A DNA stretch of 64,000 bases, taken from the NCBI RefSeq assembly GCF_021390535.1, contig NZ_JAJUXG010000007.1, positions 124,001-188,000 of the forward strand, given 5' to 3'. This DNA is from Dyadobacter sp. CY312 (lineage in GTDB: Bacteria; Bacteroidota; Bacteroidia; Cytophagales; Spirosomataceae). The notes beneath the pieces were generated by a model. It worked only from the letters and a program-made list of their open reading frames with translations. It searched no databases and was not told the origin of the DNA. Position numbers and translations under genes: made by a program. Below are positions 35,544 to 44,644 of this stretch, piece by piece (the first letter of the stretch is position 1; each line of letters starts with the position of its first letter).

Positions 35544-36593
35544 TTAAGCAAAGTAACTTTTGGCATTGATCACCACTCCTTTCCCACCTTTCTCCGTCAC
35601 AGTGTAATTGAAGCCTTTTTGTACAGAGTAAGCGCCCACTTCACCTTGTTTGTTAATTGCGATAAAGCCTACCTGAAAGGTTTTGGCCCTTTCGGGATTG
35701 GGTTTTATGATGCGTTCGACAGCTTTTTTGCAAGCAGCCTCCGGTGAAAGTCCTGAGCGCATAAATTCAACAACAAGGTGTGTACCGCAAACACGGATCA
35801 CTTCTTCTCCTTGTCCGGATGAGGTGGCTGCACCTATTTCATTGTCAACAAACAGACCTGCGCCGATAATGGGAGAATCACCCACACGCCCGCGCATTTT
35901 AAAACCCATTCCGCTGGTGGTGCACATGCCTGATAAGTCGCCTTTTGCATCCAGGGCAATGGTGCCCATGGTATCGTGGTTAAACGATCCGTCATCAAAA
36001 CGATTTGGCGCAAACGGACCGTTACCCTTTTCTTTCGGGTGCGATTGCTGGTGCTCTATATTAATGATTGGTTTGTATTCTGCTTTTTTGAGCCATTCCT
36101 TGTAGGTTTTAGATGCGTCCGGAGATAATTCAGCGGATTCCAGCGGAAAGCCGTTAGCAAGGGCAAACTGTTGGGCACCCACACCAGCGAGAAATACGTG
36201 TGGAGTGGTTTCCATGAGTTTCCGGGCAACGGAAATAGGGTGTTTGATACGTTCCATAAATGCAACTGATCCGCAATTAGCCTTTTCATCCATGATACAG
36301 GCATCTAATGTTACATATCCGTCACGGTCCGGATTTCCACCAAGTCCGACACAGCAATTAATATCGTTTTCAATCGCAATTGCTGCCTGTTCTACTGCAT
36401 CCAATGCGCGGCCTCCTTTTTCCAGCACAGGCCATGCAGCGCCATTGGCAATTTGTCCGCTATCCCAGGTCGATACCACCAGCGGTTTCCGGGGGGCTGG
36501 CTTGCCGATGAGTGAATTAATTTGAGTAAACGGCAAAGCCAGTGCTGAAAAACGCAGGAAGGAGCGACGACTGGAAGACTTGGTAGACGACAT
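35544..36593 (-). CDS. Tat-exported N4-(beta-N-acetylglucosaminyl)-L-asparaginase (glycosylasparaginase)
   Basis: The product has 349 residues. The twin-arginine signal is SSSRRSFLRFSALALPF. The Ntn-hydrolase body contains the self-cleavage site FNHDTMGTIALD, with Thr208 as the nucleophile exposed after cleavage. The substrate-binding region MGFKMRGRVGDSPIIGAGLFVDNEIGAATSSGQGEEVIR is family-typical. The enzyme splits GlcNAc from Asn at the last step of N-glycoprotein breakdown, here in the periplasm. The fucosidase gene downstream on the same strand fits this, because glycosylasparaginases act poorly on fucosylated substrate. Chain length matches bacterial family members, and no key residue is missing. 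Confidence 0.93.
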   Translation of the reverse strand: MSSTKSSSRRSFLRFSALALPFTQINSLIGKPAPRKPLVVSTWDSGQIANGAAWPVLEKGGRALDAVEQAAIAIENDINCCVGLGGNPDRDGYVTLDACIMDEKANCGSVAFMERIKHPISVARKLMETTPHVFLAGVGAQQFALANGFPLESAELSPDASKTYKEWLKKAEYKPIINIEHQQSHPKEKGNGPFAPNRFDDGSFNHDTMGTIALDAKGDLSGMCTTSGMGFKMRGRVGDSPIIGAGLFVDNEIGAATSSGQGEEVIRVCGTHLVVEFMRSGLSPEAACKKAVERIIKPNPERAKTFQVGFIAINKQGEVGAYSVQKGFNYTVTEKGGKGVVINAKSYFA

Positions 36594-36804
36594 ACAGGAT
36601 TTTGGTTAATTGCTTGTTAATAATGATTTAATGGTCTCTTTCTGGCCATTATGAGCTGAATAGGTGATCATCAAAACACATAAAAAGAGTTCCGAATACT
36701 TGTAAGACTGTAATAGAAGGACAATTTATTAAAAATATTTAAAAAGTCGGTGATAATTTGTTTCCGCTTTTAAAATACACCACCTTTTGATTTACTACAA
36801 AATA

Positions 36805-37632
36805 TTATTTGCTGACAGGTGGCCGGTACTTCCTGAATGGAATCACGAGCAGATTTGAAATTTTACTGTTTTCGGTCACTTCCGGATGTGTGTCTACTCC
36901 GTATACAATGTCTTTTTGAAACATAGACTTATAGGTACCAAAAAGTCTGTCCCAAACCGAAAAGATGTTGCCATAATTAGAGTCTGTATAAGGCTGTACG
37001 TAATGATGATGTACATGGTGCATATTGGGTGTAACAATGAGCAGACTCAGAACTTTATGCAGCCATTCCGGCAACACGATATTGGCATGGTTGAACTGAG
37101 AAAGGATTACAGATAAAGACTGATAGAGAAAGATCAGCCACATGGGCGCTCCTGCAATGATGATGGCTGCCATTGTAAAAATAAAACGTACCAGACTCTC
37201 ACCCGGATGATGTCGGTTGGCAGTGGTGGTGTCCACCTCGTGATCGGCATGATGAACGATATGAAATTGCCACAGCCACTTGGTTTTATGCTGCGTCCAG
37301 TGAGCGAGCCATGCGCCTACGAGATCCAGGACGAGTAGTCCAATAATTGCATACAGCCATAATGGAAGTACAGGTAGCCATTGCAAAATTCCGAATTGGT
37401 TATTGACGCAAAAATCGCTGCACAATACCAATAGAAAAGCCAGAGGGAAATTGACAAGAATGGTGGTGATTGTAAAAAAGATATTTACACTCGCATGTTT
37501 CCATTTGTTGTAGTCAAAATGAAATAGTGGCCATGCTCCTTCCAATAGCCAGAAAAACAGTATTCCTCCAACCAAAATTGCGCTTCGGTGGATAGAAGGT
37601 ATATGTCCGAAATAGTCAGCGATGAAGTCCAT
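36805..37632 (-). CDS. Sterol desaturase/fatty acid hydroxylase-superfamily membrane enzyme
   Basis: The product has 275 residues. It has four to five transmembrane helices and the histidine clusters that bind the di-iron centre: HWTQH, HIVHHADHEVD and NMHHVHHHY. The spacing matches the fatty-acid-hydroxylase superfamily. The substrate is a membrane lipid, perhaps a sphingolipid or fatty acid; it cannot be told from sequence. The gene is divergent from a small ABC transporter operon. A TATTTTTG -7 element lies at 37749-37756. Confidence 0.9.
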   Translation of the reverse strand: MDFIADYFGHIPSIHRSAILVGGILFFWLLEGAWPLFHFDYNKWKHASVNIFFTITTILVNFPLAFLLVLCSDFCVNNQFGILQWLPVLPLWLYAIIGLLVLDLVGAWLAHWTQHKTKWLWQFHIVHHADHEVDTTTANRHHPGESLVRFIFTMAAIIIAGAPMWLIFLYQSLSVILSQFNHANIVLPEWLHKVLSLLIVTPNMHHVHHHYVQPYTDSNYGNIFSVWDRLFGTYKSMFQKDIVYGVDTHPEVTENSKISNLLVIPFRKYRPPVSK

Positions 37633-37748
37633 ATTCCAACTCTAAAAGATGGTTTAAATAACACAATATTATGACTTTTTTGAATATTTTTAATAAGTAG
37701 GGATTGTTCATTTAAAGGGTAGTTTTGGCTCATGGATTTAGTAAGAGT

Positions 37749-37756
37749 CAAAAATA
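37749..37756 (-). promoter_or_regulatory. Probable -7 promoter element (TATTTTTG) for the sterol-desaturase-like gene
   Basis: The minus strand reads TATTTTTG, an exact TAnnTTTG match 117 bp before the start codon at 37632. Confidence 0.4.
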
Positions 37757-37789
37757 TAATCAGGAATCTACATATTTAAGATTCTTCAA

Positions 37790-37797
37790 TATATTTG
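37790..37797 (+). promoter_or_regulatory. Probable -7 promoter element (TATATTTG) right before the ABC ATPase start
   Basis: TATATTTG ends only 3 bp before the ATG at 37801. If used, transcription would start at or within a few bases of the start codon, which predicts a leaderless mRNA. Confidence 0.4.
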
Positions 37798-37800
37798 CGA

Positions 37801-38439
37801 ATGGTCTTAACACTTTCAGATTTAAAGCAGCGATACGGTCATAACGAAGTGCTTGACATCCCGTCATGGAGCGTTGACTATGGGATTTTCTGGGTTCATG
37901 GTGAAAATGGCGCGGGAAAATCCACGTTGTTCCGGACATTGGCAGGCATGCTTCCCTACGCTGGCAGCGTCGTTTTAAATGGGAAATATGACCTGAAAAA
38001 ACAACAGACAGAATATCTGTTACGGCTTAATCTTGGTGAGGCCGAGCCATTATATCCATCTTTTTTGACACCCAAAGATATCATTTCCTTTGTGGGAGAA
38101 GCTAAAAAAAGTCCGGCAGGACAAGTCGGGATGCTTATCGAAGCGCTGGGAATCAATTATCTTACACATCCATTTGGTAACTGTTCAAGTGGTATGGTTA
38201 AAAAGGTATCCCTCGCACTGGCGTTTCTGGGTAATCCCTCGCTGATTATTCTGGACGAGCCGCTGATTACCATAGATAAAGAGGCCAGAACTGCACTCTT
38301 TGAGCTTATTAAAACATATCATACCAATGGAGTGACGTTTATGCTTTCGTCACATCAGCCATTTCAGCAGGAGGGATTGCTGGTGACCGGCAGTTATGCA
38401 CTAAAAAATAAAAGACTTGAAGCAATTTCGAATTTATGA
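37801..38439 (+). CDS. ABC transporter ATP-binding protein
   Basis: The product has 212 residues from the ATG at 37801; an upstream TTG at 37795 is less likely. Walker A is GENGAGKST at about residue 35, the signature is CSSGMVKK (a variant of LSGGQ), Walker B is LIILDEP, and the H-loop is SSHQ. At just over 200 residues it is a minimal ATPase of the drug- or lipid-export type. Its stop overlaps the start of the membrane-protein gene by 4 bp, so the two form one exporter. Substrate unknown. Confidence 0.93.
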   Translation: MVLTLSDLKQRYGHNEVLDIPSWSVDYGIFWVHGENGAGKSTLFRTLAGMLPYAGSVVLNGKYDLKKQQTEYLLRLNLGEAEPLYPSFLTPKDIISFVGEAKKSPAGQVGMLIEALGINYLTHPFGNCSSGMVKKVSLALAFLGNPSLIILDEPLITIDKEARTALFELIKTYHTNGVTFMLSSHQPFQQEGLLVTGSYALKNKRLEAISNL

Positions 38440-39521
38440 AAGCATTGTTTATAGCAACGGTTTCGGAGTTTTTTAAACAGCGGGCCGGTATGTTTTTCGT
38501 AGTGATCGCTGTGCTTTTCGGCTTTCTGAGTGGCAGAGAACACCACGCCTTTGCGTCCTTTTTCCTGACTGACCGGTTTGGAATGATGTATCTTTTTCTG
38601 ATCTGGCTTGCATACACAATATTCTGCATCCATTTTTTACTGAATCTGTGGAAACGGCAGGATTATCATTTCGTTTTTCAAACCCGGCTTTGGATTTTTA
38701 AAACAAGATTGGGCAGATTCTCCCTGATCGCATCAGGGTTTCTACAGCCGTTGGTACTTTACGGTATCTATATGATTGTAGTAGCCTATCAGGATGGATT
38801 TCTAAACAGAGTTTGGCCACTTCCGCTGTATTACACAATGCTGATTCTTTCGATTATCCTGGCAGCAGAATGGCGAATAAATAACCCTCGTTTGGTTGTG
38901 AACAAAAAACAGGGAATTAGCCACTGGCAATTGCCACGTCCTGTATCGTGGATATATTGGTCCATCGAATGGCTGTTCCGGGAGAAAGGAGTAACGTTGC
39001 TGATTTGCAAAACGGGAACTGCAATTGTTTTCATTTGTACGCTTATATATTACGGTACGGATGATTACGATCTGAGGTTGCCTGCGGTCGGTTTGTCATT
39101 GGGATATCTTTTAAACGTCGGTTTGTCGTATGAGCTGTATCAGTGGGAGAGTGTAATTTGGATGTGGAACCGATCTTTACCAGTGCCCATAAGCCAGCGA
39201 TTTTTACGCGCGGTGTTCATTCATGCCCTGATCATCCTGCCCGAAACATTGATTTGTCTTCGTTACGACGTGCTTTCATTTGGCGATGCGGTTCAGCTAT
39301 ACAGTTTAGGATTGGGGATAATCATGCTTTATCATACCTATTTATATAAGAAAAACGGGCTGCTGGAAGATTCCATGCAACCCGTTCTAACAGGATTTGT
39401 AATTCTCACACTGATCATTTTGTATAAAATTCCAGTGCTCGTAATCGCCGCATCCTGTATTCTTTTTTCCTATTGTATATTTCCAAAATGGTATTTAACA
39501 CCGAGAGGGAATTATACTTAG
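38436..39521 (+). CDS. Membrane permease subunit of the small ABC exporter
   Basis: The product has 361 residues and about eight transmembrane helices (for example AGMFFVVIAVLFGFLSG, MMYLFLIWLAYTIFCIHFLL, TLLICKTGTAIVFICTLIYY, SILFSYCIF region). It has no soluble domain. No family motif is recognised, but the 4-bp overlap with the ATPase gene and the absence of another permease make it the partner. The gene ends just before a repeat-type terminator at 39547. Confidence 0.75.
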   Translation: MKALFIATVSEFFKQRAGMFFVVIAVLFGFLSGREHHAFASFFLTDRFGMMYLFLIWLAYTIFCIHFLLNLWKRQDYHFVFQTRLWIFKTRLGRFSLIASGFLQPLVLYGIYMIVVAYQDGFLNRVWPLPLYYTMLILSIILAAEWRINNPRLVVNKKQGISHWQLPRPVSWIYWSIEWLFREKGVTLLICKTGTAIVFICTLIYYGTDDYDLRLPAVGLSLGYLLNVGLSYELYQWESVIWMWNRSLPVPISQRFLRAVFIHALIILPETLICLRYDVLSFGDAVQLYSLGLGIIMLYHTYLYKKNGLLEDSMQPVLTGFVILTLIILYKIPVLVIAASCILFSYCIFPKWYLTPRGNYT

Positions 39522-39546
39522 AAATTTCTGAACCAGTCTTGTTATT

Positions 39547-39609
39547 AACCACAAAAGGAACAAAAGTTAACAAAAGGTATGCTTTTGATTTCTCTTGTGT
39601 CTTTGTGGT
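39547..39609. terminator. AACCACAAAAGG-type hairpin between convergent genes
   Basis: ACCACAAA at 39548-39555 pairs with TTTGTGGT at 39602-39609. The neighbouring stretches AGGAACAAAAG and CTCTTGTGTC extend the stem imperfectly. It is the same repeat type as in 16471-16788. It separates the permease gene from the SDR gene, which end toward each other. Confidence 0.65.
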
Positions 39610-39624
39610 AAAAAAAATAAACCA

Positions 39625-40338
39625 TTATTTCGGAGGCATAGAAGGACGTACCTCAATTTTACTTGGAAGGGTTCGCGCCGGCATTTTAATCAGGTCAGAA
39701 ACAATCTGTCCGATATCCTCAGGTTGAATTTTCCACGCGTCTTTCTCAGAAGGCTGATGATTGCTGAATTCTGTTGCAACAGAACCCGGCATAATGGTTG
39801 TTACCTTTATACCATTACTTCTCACATCCATCATCATGGCCTGTGAAAAACCAACCAGTCCGAATTTGCTGGCATTGTAAGCCGTTCCATTAGGGAAAAA
39901 GTTTGTACCCGCAAGGCTTGCAATGTTGATGAAATATCCTTCTGTCGCTTTTAAGGCATCTAAAGAAGCTTTTGCGCTGTAAAAAACACCCGTAAGGTTA
40001 ATATCAATGGTTTCATGCCACTGTTCCGGAGTTAGTTCTGCAATGTTAGCAAAGTGACCTACACCTGCATTAGCGATCACGTAGTTCAATTGTCCCCATT
40101 TTTCAATAACAGCGTCCACAGCAGTTTGTTGAGATTCCAGATTTCTTACATCTGACTCAATGCCAATGGCAAAACCTTCTTTAATTTTATTGAGTGAGGC
40201 TGCCGCTTCGTCTGCACTTTTTTGAGAGCGGCTGGTAATCGCAACATAAATTCCGTCTTTGATAAGCGCTTCGGCGACGCCGTAGCCAATTCCCTTTGAG
40301 CCTCCTGTAATCAGGGCTGTTTTAATTGATTCTGCCAT
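39625..40338 (-). CDS. Short-chain dehydrogenase/reductase
   Basis: The product has 237 residues from the ATG at 40338 (MAESIKTALITGGSKGIGYG); an ATG eight codons upstream is less likely. The cofactor motif is TGGSKGIG, followed by ANAGVGHF. The catalytic set is Ser in NIASLAGTNF and Tyr-xxx-Lys in YNASKFG. This is a classical SDR, near 3-ketoacyl-ACP reductase in length but more like sepiapterin/uncharacterised 3-oxoacyl reductases. An Arg after strand 2 (TSRSQKS) suggests NADPH use. The substrate is unknown. A tiny ORF lies upstream on the same strand. Confidence 0.9.
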   Translation of the reverse strand: MAESIKTALITGGSKGIGYGVAEALIKDGIYVAITSRSQKSADEAAASLNKIKEGFAIGIESDVRNLESQQTAVDAVIEKWGQLNYVIANAGVGHFANIAELTPEQWHETIDINLTGVFYSAKASLDALKATEGYFINIASLAGTNFFPNGTAYNASKFGLVGFSQAMMMDVRSNGIKVTTIMPGSVATEFSNHQPSEKDAWKIQPEDIGQIVSDLIKMPARTLPSKIEVRPSMPPK

Positions 40339-40470
40339 GTATGCTAAATTTTCCGACCGCAAAGGTCATTTAAAGTTAAACTAATGGATGGAGAACAAAG
40401 ACAATGTCAGGAAGGTTTGGGACGGTGCAGTTATATGGAATTTTATGCAGGAAGCAATGAACAATTCTTA

Positions 40471-40638
40471 TCACGAAATTACATGTTTGTTACGCACTTT
40501 GTCGATTTCACTCATAATGTCTTCATCGGACATTTTATCCGGCTTGGCATGCTGACAGGTATTTACATCCATCTCTTTTTTGCCCATCTCTATACAATAC
40601 CCTATTTTTGCCAACCGTAATACACGTTGACGAAGCAT
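40471..40638 (-). CDS. Small ORF of 55 residues, hypothetical
   Basis: ATG at 40638 to TGA at 40471. The C-terminal half reads KPDKMSDEDIMSEIDKVRNKHVIS, a charged amphipathic helix that looks protein-like; translation may start at the internal MGKKEMDV. It is on the same strand as the SDR gene downstream (132 bp away) and divergent from fabG. I recognise no family and have no codon statistics to back it. Confidence 0.4.
   Translation of the reverse strand: MLRQRVLRLAKIGYCIEMGKKEMDVNTCQHAKPDKMSDEDIMSEIDKVRNKHVIS
40603..40610 (+). promoter_or_regulatory. Possible -7 promoter element (TATTTTTG) for fabG
   Basis: TATTTTTG lies 79 bp before the fabG start codon and matches TAnnTTTG exactly. It sits inside the small minus-strand ORF at 40471-40638, which weakens one of the two calls. 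Confidence 0.35.
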
Positions 40639-40689
40639 TATAAATCAAGGTAATGTTTCTTTGAAATTAAATATCTCAAAATTTACCCA

Positions 40690-41436
40690 ATGAAATTAGT
40701 AGAAAATAAGGTTGCTTTGGTTACCGGAGCTTCTCGCGGAATAGGCCGTTCAATCGCGTTACGTTTGGCTCAGGAAGGTGCCAATGTTGCATTCACCTAC
40801 CTGTCAAGTGTAGAAAAGGGAGAAGCCTTGGCTCAGGAGCTGGAACAGTACGGCATTAAAGCCAAAGGTTACCGTTCCGATGCATCTGATTTTCAGGCTG
40901 CCGATCAGCTGGTTACAGACGTGATCGCGGATTTTGGCAAATTGGATATTCTTATTAATAATGCCGGAGTGACACGTGACGGCTTGCTAATGCGCATGAG
41001 CGAGGAAAACTGGGATACGGTTATTAATATCAACCTGAAATCGGTATTCAATCTTACCAAAGCGGCTACTAAAAGCATGATGCGTGCCAAAAGCGGTTCT
41101 ATCATCAACATCACTTCGGTGGTTGGGATACGTGGAAATGCAGGCCAGGCAAATTATGCAGCTTCAAAAGCGGGTATCATAGGATTTACGAAATCCGTTG
41201 CACTCGAGTTGGGTTCAAGAAACATCCGTTCCAATGCAGTAGCTCCTGGTTTTATCGAAACTGAAATGACCGATGCAATTGATGGAAAGGCGATGGAAGA
41301 ATGGAAACAGTCAATTCCGATGAAGCGCGGCGGACAGCCGGAAGAGGTAGCAGATGCGTGTGTGTTCCTTGCTTCGGATCTTTCAAGATATATTACCGGA
41401 CAGGTTCTACAGGTAGACGGCGGGATGCTCACCTAG
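40690..41436 (+). CDS. fabG: 3-oxoacyl-[acyl-carrier-protein] reductase FabG
   Basis: The product has 248 residues, the normal FabG length. TGASRGIG binds NADPH, followed by NNAGVTRDGLLMRMSEENWDTVININL, a near-signature of FabG. The catalytic Ser, Tyr and Lys are in NITSVVGIRGNAGQANYAASKAG. The end, YITGQVLQVDGGMLT, is also typical. It reduces 3-oxoacyl-ACP in each round of type II fatty acid synthesis in the cytoplasm. It stands alone here; acpP and fabF are not adjacent. Confidence 0.95.
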   Translation: MKLVENKVALVTGASRGIGRSIALRLAQEGANVAFTYLSSVEKGEALAQELEQYGIKAKGYRSDASDFQAADQLVTDVIADFGKLDILINNAGVTRDGLLMRMSEENWDTVININLKSVFNLTKAATKSMMRAKSGSIINITSVVGIRGNAGQANYAASKAGIIGFTKSVALELGSRNIRSNAVAPGFIETEMTDAIDGKAMEEWKQSIPMKRGGQPEEVADACVFLASDLSRYITGQVLQVDGGMLT

Positions 41437-41548
41437 TTGAAATAGAGGTAAAACGGCTAATAACGCACAATTCACAGTAAGAAGTAAACCTTTTTACTGT
41501 ATATTGCTATGTTGACTATCGCCACGCGGCTAACTGTCTATTACAAAT

Positions 41549-43624
41549 ATGCGTTCTGAACTTCTTTTTCAAACTCCTTATTGGTTTATCGTTTTTTGTC
41601 TGATTGCTGGCGCGCTTTATGCCTGGCTATTGTATCAGCCGGTGGCCTCGTGGAGTAAGAAATTGAATTACACCTTGGCCGGTCTTCGTGGTTTTACAGT
41701 CGCTTTCATTGCTTTTTTGTTACTGAGTCCTTTGGTGCGAAAAACGGAAACAACGGTTGATAAAGCCAAGGTGGTGATAGCCATTGATAATTCAGAATCG
41801 GTTAAAGGTTATGGTGATTCTTTACTTGCAAGCATAAATTCCGCAGCTGGTGAATTGTCAGCTGCCGGGTTTGAAGTGAGTTTTCAAACACTCGACAAGG
41901 CGGTAAAAACAGAGGAGGTCGATTCAATCCGCTTTGATAAAAATAAAACAGATCTGTCGGGTTTGCTGCAAACTGTCAAAAGTAATTTTGAGGGGCGAAA
42001 TCTGACGGATGTACTGTTGTTGTCAGATGGGGTTGTGAACCAGGGAATATCTCCGGCATTTGTCCGCTTTCCTTTCAGAGTCAACACGCTTGCCGTAGGT
42101 GATACCATTCCTGAGCTTGACCTTGGTATTAAAGATGTGATCAGTAATCGGGTTGCTTATCTTGGTAACGACTTTCCGATAAGAGCCGAGGTTATTGCAA
42201 ACGGACTTGTTGGAAAAACCACTACCATCGCGCTCAAACAAAACGGAAGGATTATTGAGACGCAAAAAGTAGTGATTGACCGCGAATCGTTTTTTAAAGC
42301 CTATGATTTTAAAACTTCATCCGCTCAAAAAGGGGTGCAACATTACACCATTGAGCTTGGAGGTGTGACAGGTGAGTCGTCGGTTCGGAATAATAAGCGT
42401 GATTTGTATGTCGACATAATCGATGGCCGCCAGAATATCCTGTTACTTGCTTTGGCGCCGCATCCGGATATAAAAGCGCTACGCAGCCTGATCACAAGTA
42501 ATGATAACTATGAGCTGGACGTACAGATACTTTCCATAAATGCGAACGTACCTGCTACGAGTAAACCGTACGATCTTGTGATTTTGCATCAGATCCCGAA
42601 TGTGCTCGGAATGGGAAATGCGCTGGTTCGGAAATACATAGATTCCAAGACTCCTTTATGGTATATCCTGGGTAACCAATCGGCAGTTCCTTTGGTCAAT
42701 ACGCTCAATCGTGCGCTGGTTATTAATACCGCGAACGGACAAACTGATAAAGTTACAGCCCGGTACAATCCGGCGTTTCAAATGCTTAATCTGGATGCGG
42801 AGAGCATGAAGGTACTGGAACGCCTCCCGCCGCTTTCTGTTCCGTTCGGAGAATACAATATCTCTTCCGGTACTGAATCAATCCTTTTCCAGAAGGTTGG
42901 TACGCTCAACACCAACAAGCCGCTTTTGGTATTAAATACAGCATTGGAACAGAAGACAGCATTGTTGGCAGGCGAGGGGATTTGGCAGTGGCGACAGGAA
43001 GAATTCGCTCTTACCAATAAGCAGGATGTGGTCGATAACCTCTTTCAAAAGCTGATCCAGATCTTGTCGGTGCGGGAAGATAAACGGAAATTTCGCGTTT
43101 ATCCTGTAAGGCCTGAGTTTGAAGTTGGCGAAGAGGTTGTGTTTCAGACGGAGATATACAACGACATTTATGAGCAGATTTACGGACAGGAAGTGAAGCT
43201 GACGCTAACAGATGAAAAGGGGGTTTCGAAACAATACAGTTACGTTCATTCTGCTGAAAATCCAAGATTTAACATCAGCGGACTGAGTGAAGGAGTTTAC
43301 AGGTTTCAGGCACTTACGGCTTTAAAAGGTGTGCAGGAAAAGGTAACAGGTCAGTTCGTTGTCACGAATGTGGATATCGAAATGAACAATACAACGGCCG
43401 ATTTTGGGATGTTGAGGGAGTTGTCTGCCAATAGTGGCGGCCAGTTCGTAACGCCCGAAGGACTTACGGCATTTGTACAAAAATTAAAAGAAAACCGCCC
43501 TGCGGACCGGCTGGATAGCTCAGAAGAAATGGTAGAGCTTATTCACATGAAATGGCTGTTTTTTCTACTGATTATTTTGCTGGGTATTGAGTGGGGATTA
43601 AGAAAATACCATGGTGGATATTGA
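41549..43624 (+). CDS. Membrane protein with VWA-like domain
   Basis: The product has 691 residues. Two N-terminal helices (YWFIVFCLIAGALYAWLLY and GFTVAFIAFLLLSPLV) and one at the C-terminus (MKWLFFLLIILLGIEWGL) anchor it. Between them, VVIAIDNSESVKGYGDS and DVLLLSDGVVNQG resemble a von Willebrand A fold with a partial metal site (DNSES instead of DxSxS). Ig-like domains follow, then a glutamine-amidotransferase-like stretch (YDLVILHQIPN). Such proteins are common in Bacteroidota near Bat-type genes and their role is unknown. Its stop overlaps the start of the DUF2279 gene by 14 bp. Confidence 0.75.
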   Translation: MRSELLFQTPYWFIVFCLIAGALYAWLLYQPVASWSKKLNYTLAGLRGFTVAFIAFLLLSPLVRKTETTVDKAKVVIAIDNSESVKGYGDSLLASINSAAGELSAAGFEVSFQTLDKAVKTEEVDSIRFDKNKTDLSGLLQTVKSNFEGRNLTDVLLLSDGVVNQGISPAFVRFPFRVNTLAVGDTIPELDLGIKDVISNRVAYLGNDFPIRAEVIANGLVGKTTTIALKQNGRIIETQKVVIDRESFFKAYDFKTSSAQKGVQHYTIELGGVTGESSVRNNKRDLYVDIIDGRQNILLLALAPHPDIKALRSLITSNDNYELDVQILSINANVPATSKPYDLVILHQIPNVLGMGNALVRKYIDSKTPLWYILGNQSAVPLVNTLNRALVINTANGQTDKVTARYNPAFQMLNLDAESMKVLERLPPLSVPFGEYNISSGTESILFQKVGTLNTNKPLLVLNTALEQKTALLAGEGIWQWRQEEFALTNKQDVVDNLFQKLIQILSVREDKRKFRVYPVRPEFEVGEEVVFQTEIYNDIYEQIYGQEVKLTLTDEKGVSKQYSYVHSAENPRFNISGLSEGVYRFQALTALKGVQEKVTGQFVVTNVDIEMNNTTADFGMLRELSANSGGQFVTPEGLTAFVQKLKENRPADRLDSSEEMVELIHMKWLFFLLIILLGIEWGLRKYHGGY

Positions 43625-44585
43625 TGAGAAGATTTATGTTTATAAAGTTAGGTTAATCAGCAGGCAGCGGAAATTTATCTTATCAATCGGTTTGCTTTCT
43701 TTTTTTGCCACAGTTCTGCTTCCCGACAACCGTGTTTATGCGCAATCTGACAGCATTTTTGTAGATACAACAAAAGCTGTACGACCAAATTATAAGATGC
43801 TGAGGGGGATTTTTGCAGGTCAGTCGGTGCTTTATCTTGGAAGTATTTATGGATTGAGCAAGTCATGGTACAAAAATTCCCTCACCAATTTTACAGTCCA
43901 GGACGATTCCCATGAATGGCTGCAAATGGACAAAATGGGGCATGTTTACACATCTTACCAGATTGCGCGCCATACCGCTGCACTTTATCAGAAAACAGGT
44001 ATATCAAAAAAACAAATGTTGATATACGGCGCAATTTCAGGCATTATTTTTCAAACACCTATTGAAATCCTGGATGGGTTCTCACCGGATTACGGATTTT
44101 CGCCTGGTGACATGGCTGCTAACATAACCGGTTCTGTGCTTTTTCTGGGACAGATTGCGCTATGGGATGAGATAAGAATCCAGCCAAAGTTTTCTTTTCA
44201 CTATACGTCCCTTGCAGCTGTACGTCCTGAGTTATTAGGATCAAGTTTCTCGGAGCGGTGGCTAAAAGATTACAATGGACAAACTTATTGGTTATCGGCA
44301 AGTCCGGGTTCATTCTTTAAAAATAGTGGGTGGCCGAAATGGCTTTGTTTTTCAATAGGTTACGGGATAAACAATATGGTTTCGGCGGAAAGGTATAAGA
44401 GTGTTGAAATGGGGTATATACCTTACAGACAATATTATTTATCGCTGGATATCGACCTTACAAAAATTAAAACCAAAAGTAAATTGTTGAAGGCAATAGG
44501 ATTCATGGCGAATTCGATTAAAATTCCGGCACCGGCATTGCAGATCAGTAAAAACGGTGTTGATTTTAAACCTTTCTACTTCTAG
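43611..44585 (+). CDS. DUF2279-family protein (YfiM-like)
   Basis: The product has 324 residues. A signal anchor is present (ILSIGLLSFFATVLLPDNRVYAQ). The core MDKMGHVYTSYQIARHTAALYQKTG and GFSPDYGFSPGDMAANITGSVLFLGQ is the DUF2279 pattern of membrane or periplasmic proteins in Bacteroidota. A beta-rich C-terminus ends FKPFYF. The start lies inside the end of the VWA-like gene, so the two are translationally coupled. Function is unknown; an envelope role is inferred from the signal. Confidence 0.78.
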   Translation: MVDIDEKIYVYKVRLISRQRKFILSIGLLSFFATVLLPDNRVYAQSDSIFVDTTKAVRPNYKMLRGIFAGQSVLYLGSIYGLSKSWYKNSLTNFTVQDDSHEWLQMDKMGHVYTSYQIARHTAALYQKTGISKKQMLIYGAISGIIFQTPIEILDGFSPDYGFSPGDMAANITGSVLFLGQIALWDEIRIQPKFSFHYTSLAAVRPELLGSSFSERWLKDYNGQTYWLSASPGSFFKNSGWPKWLCFSIGYGINNMVSAERYKSVEMGYIPYRQYYLSLDIDLTKIKTKSKLLKAIGFMANSIKIPAPALQISKNGVDFKPFYF

Positions 44586-44644
44586 AAGTGAGGTGTTTGT
44601 ACAAAATGTACGGCTATGTTCTGTACACTAAAAGCTAAATAATT

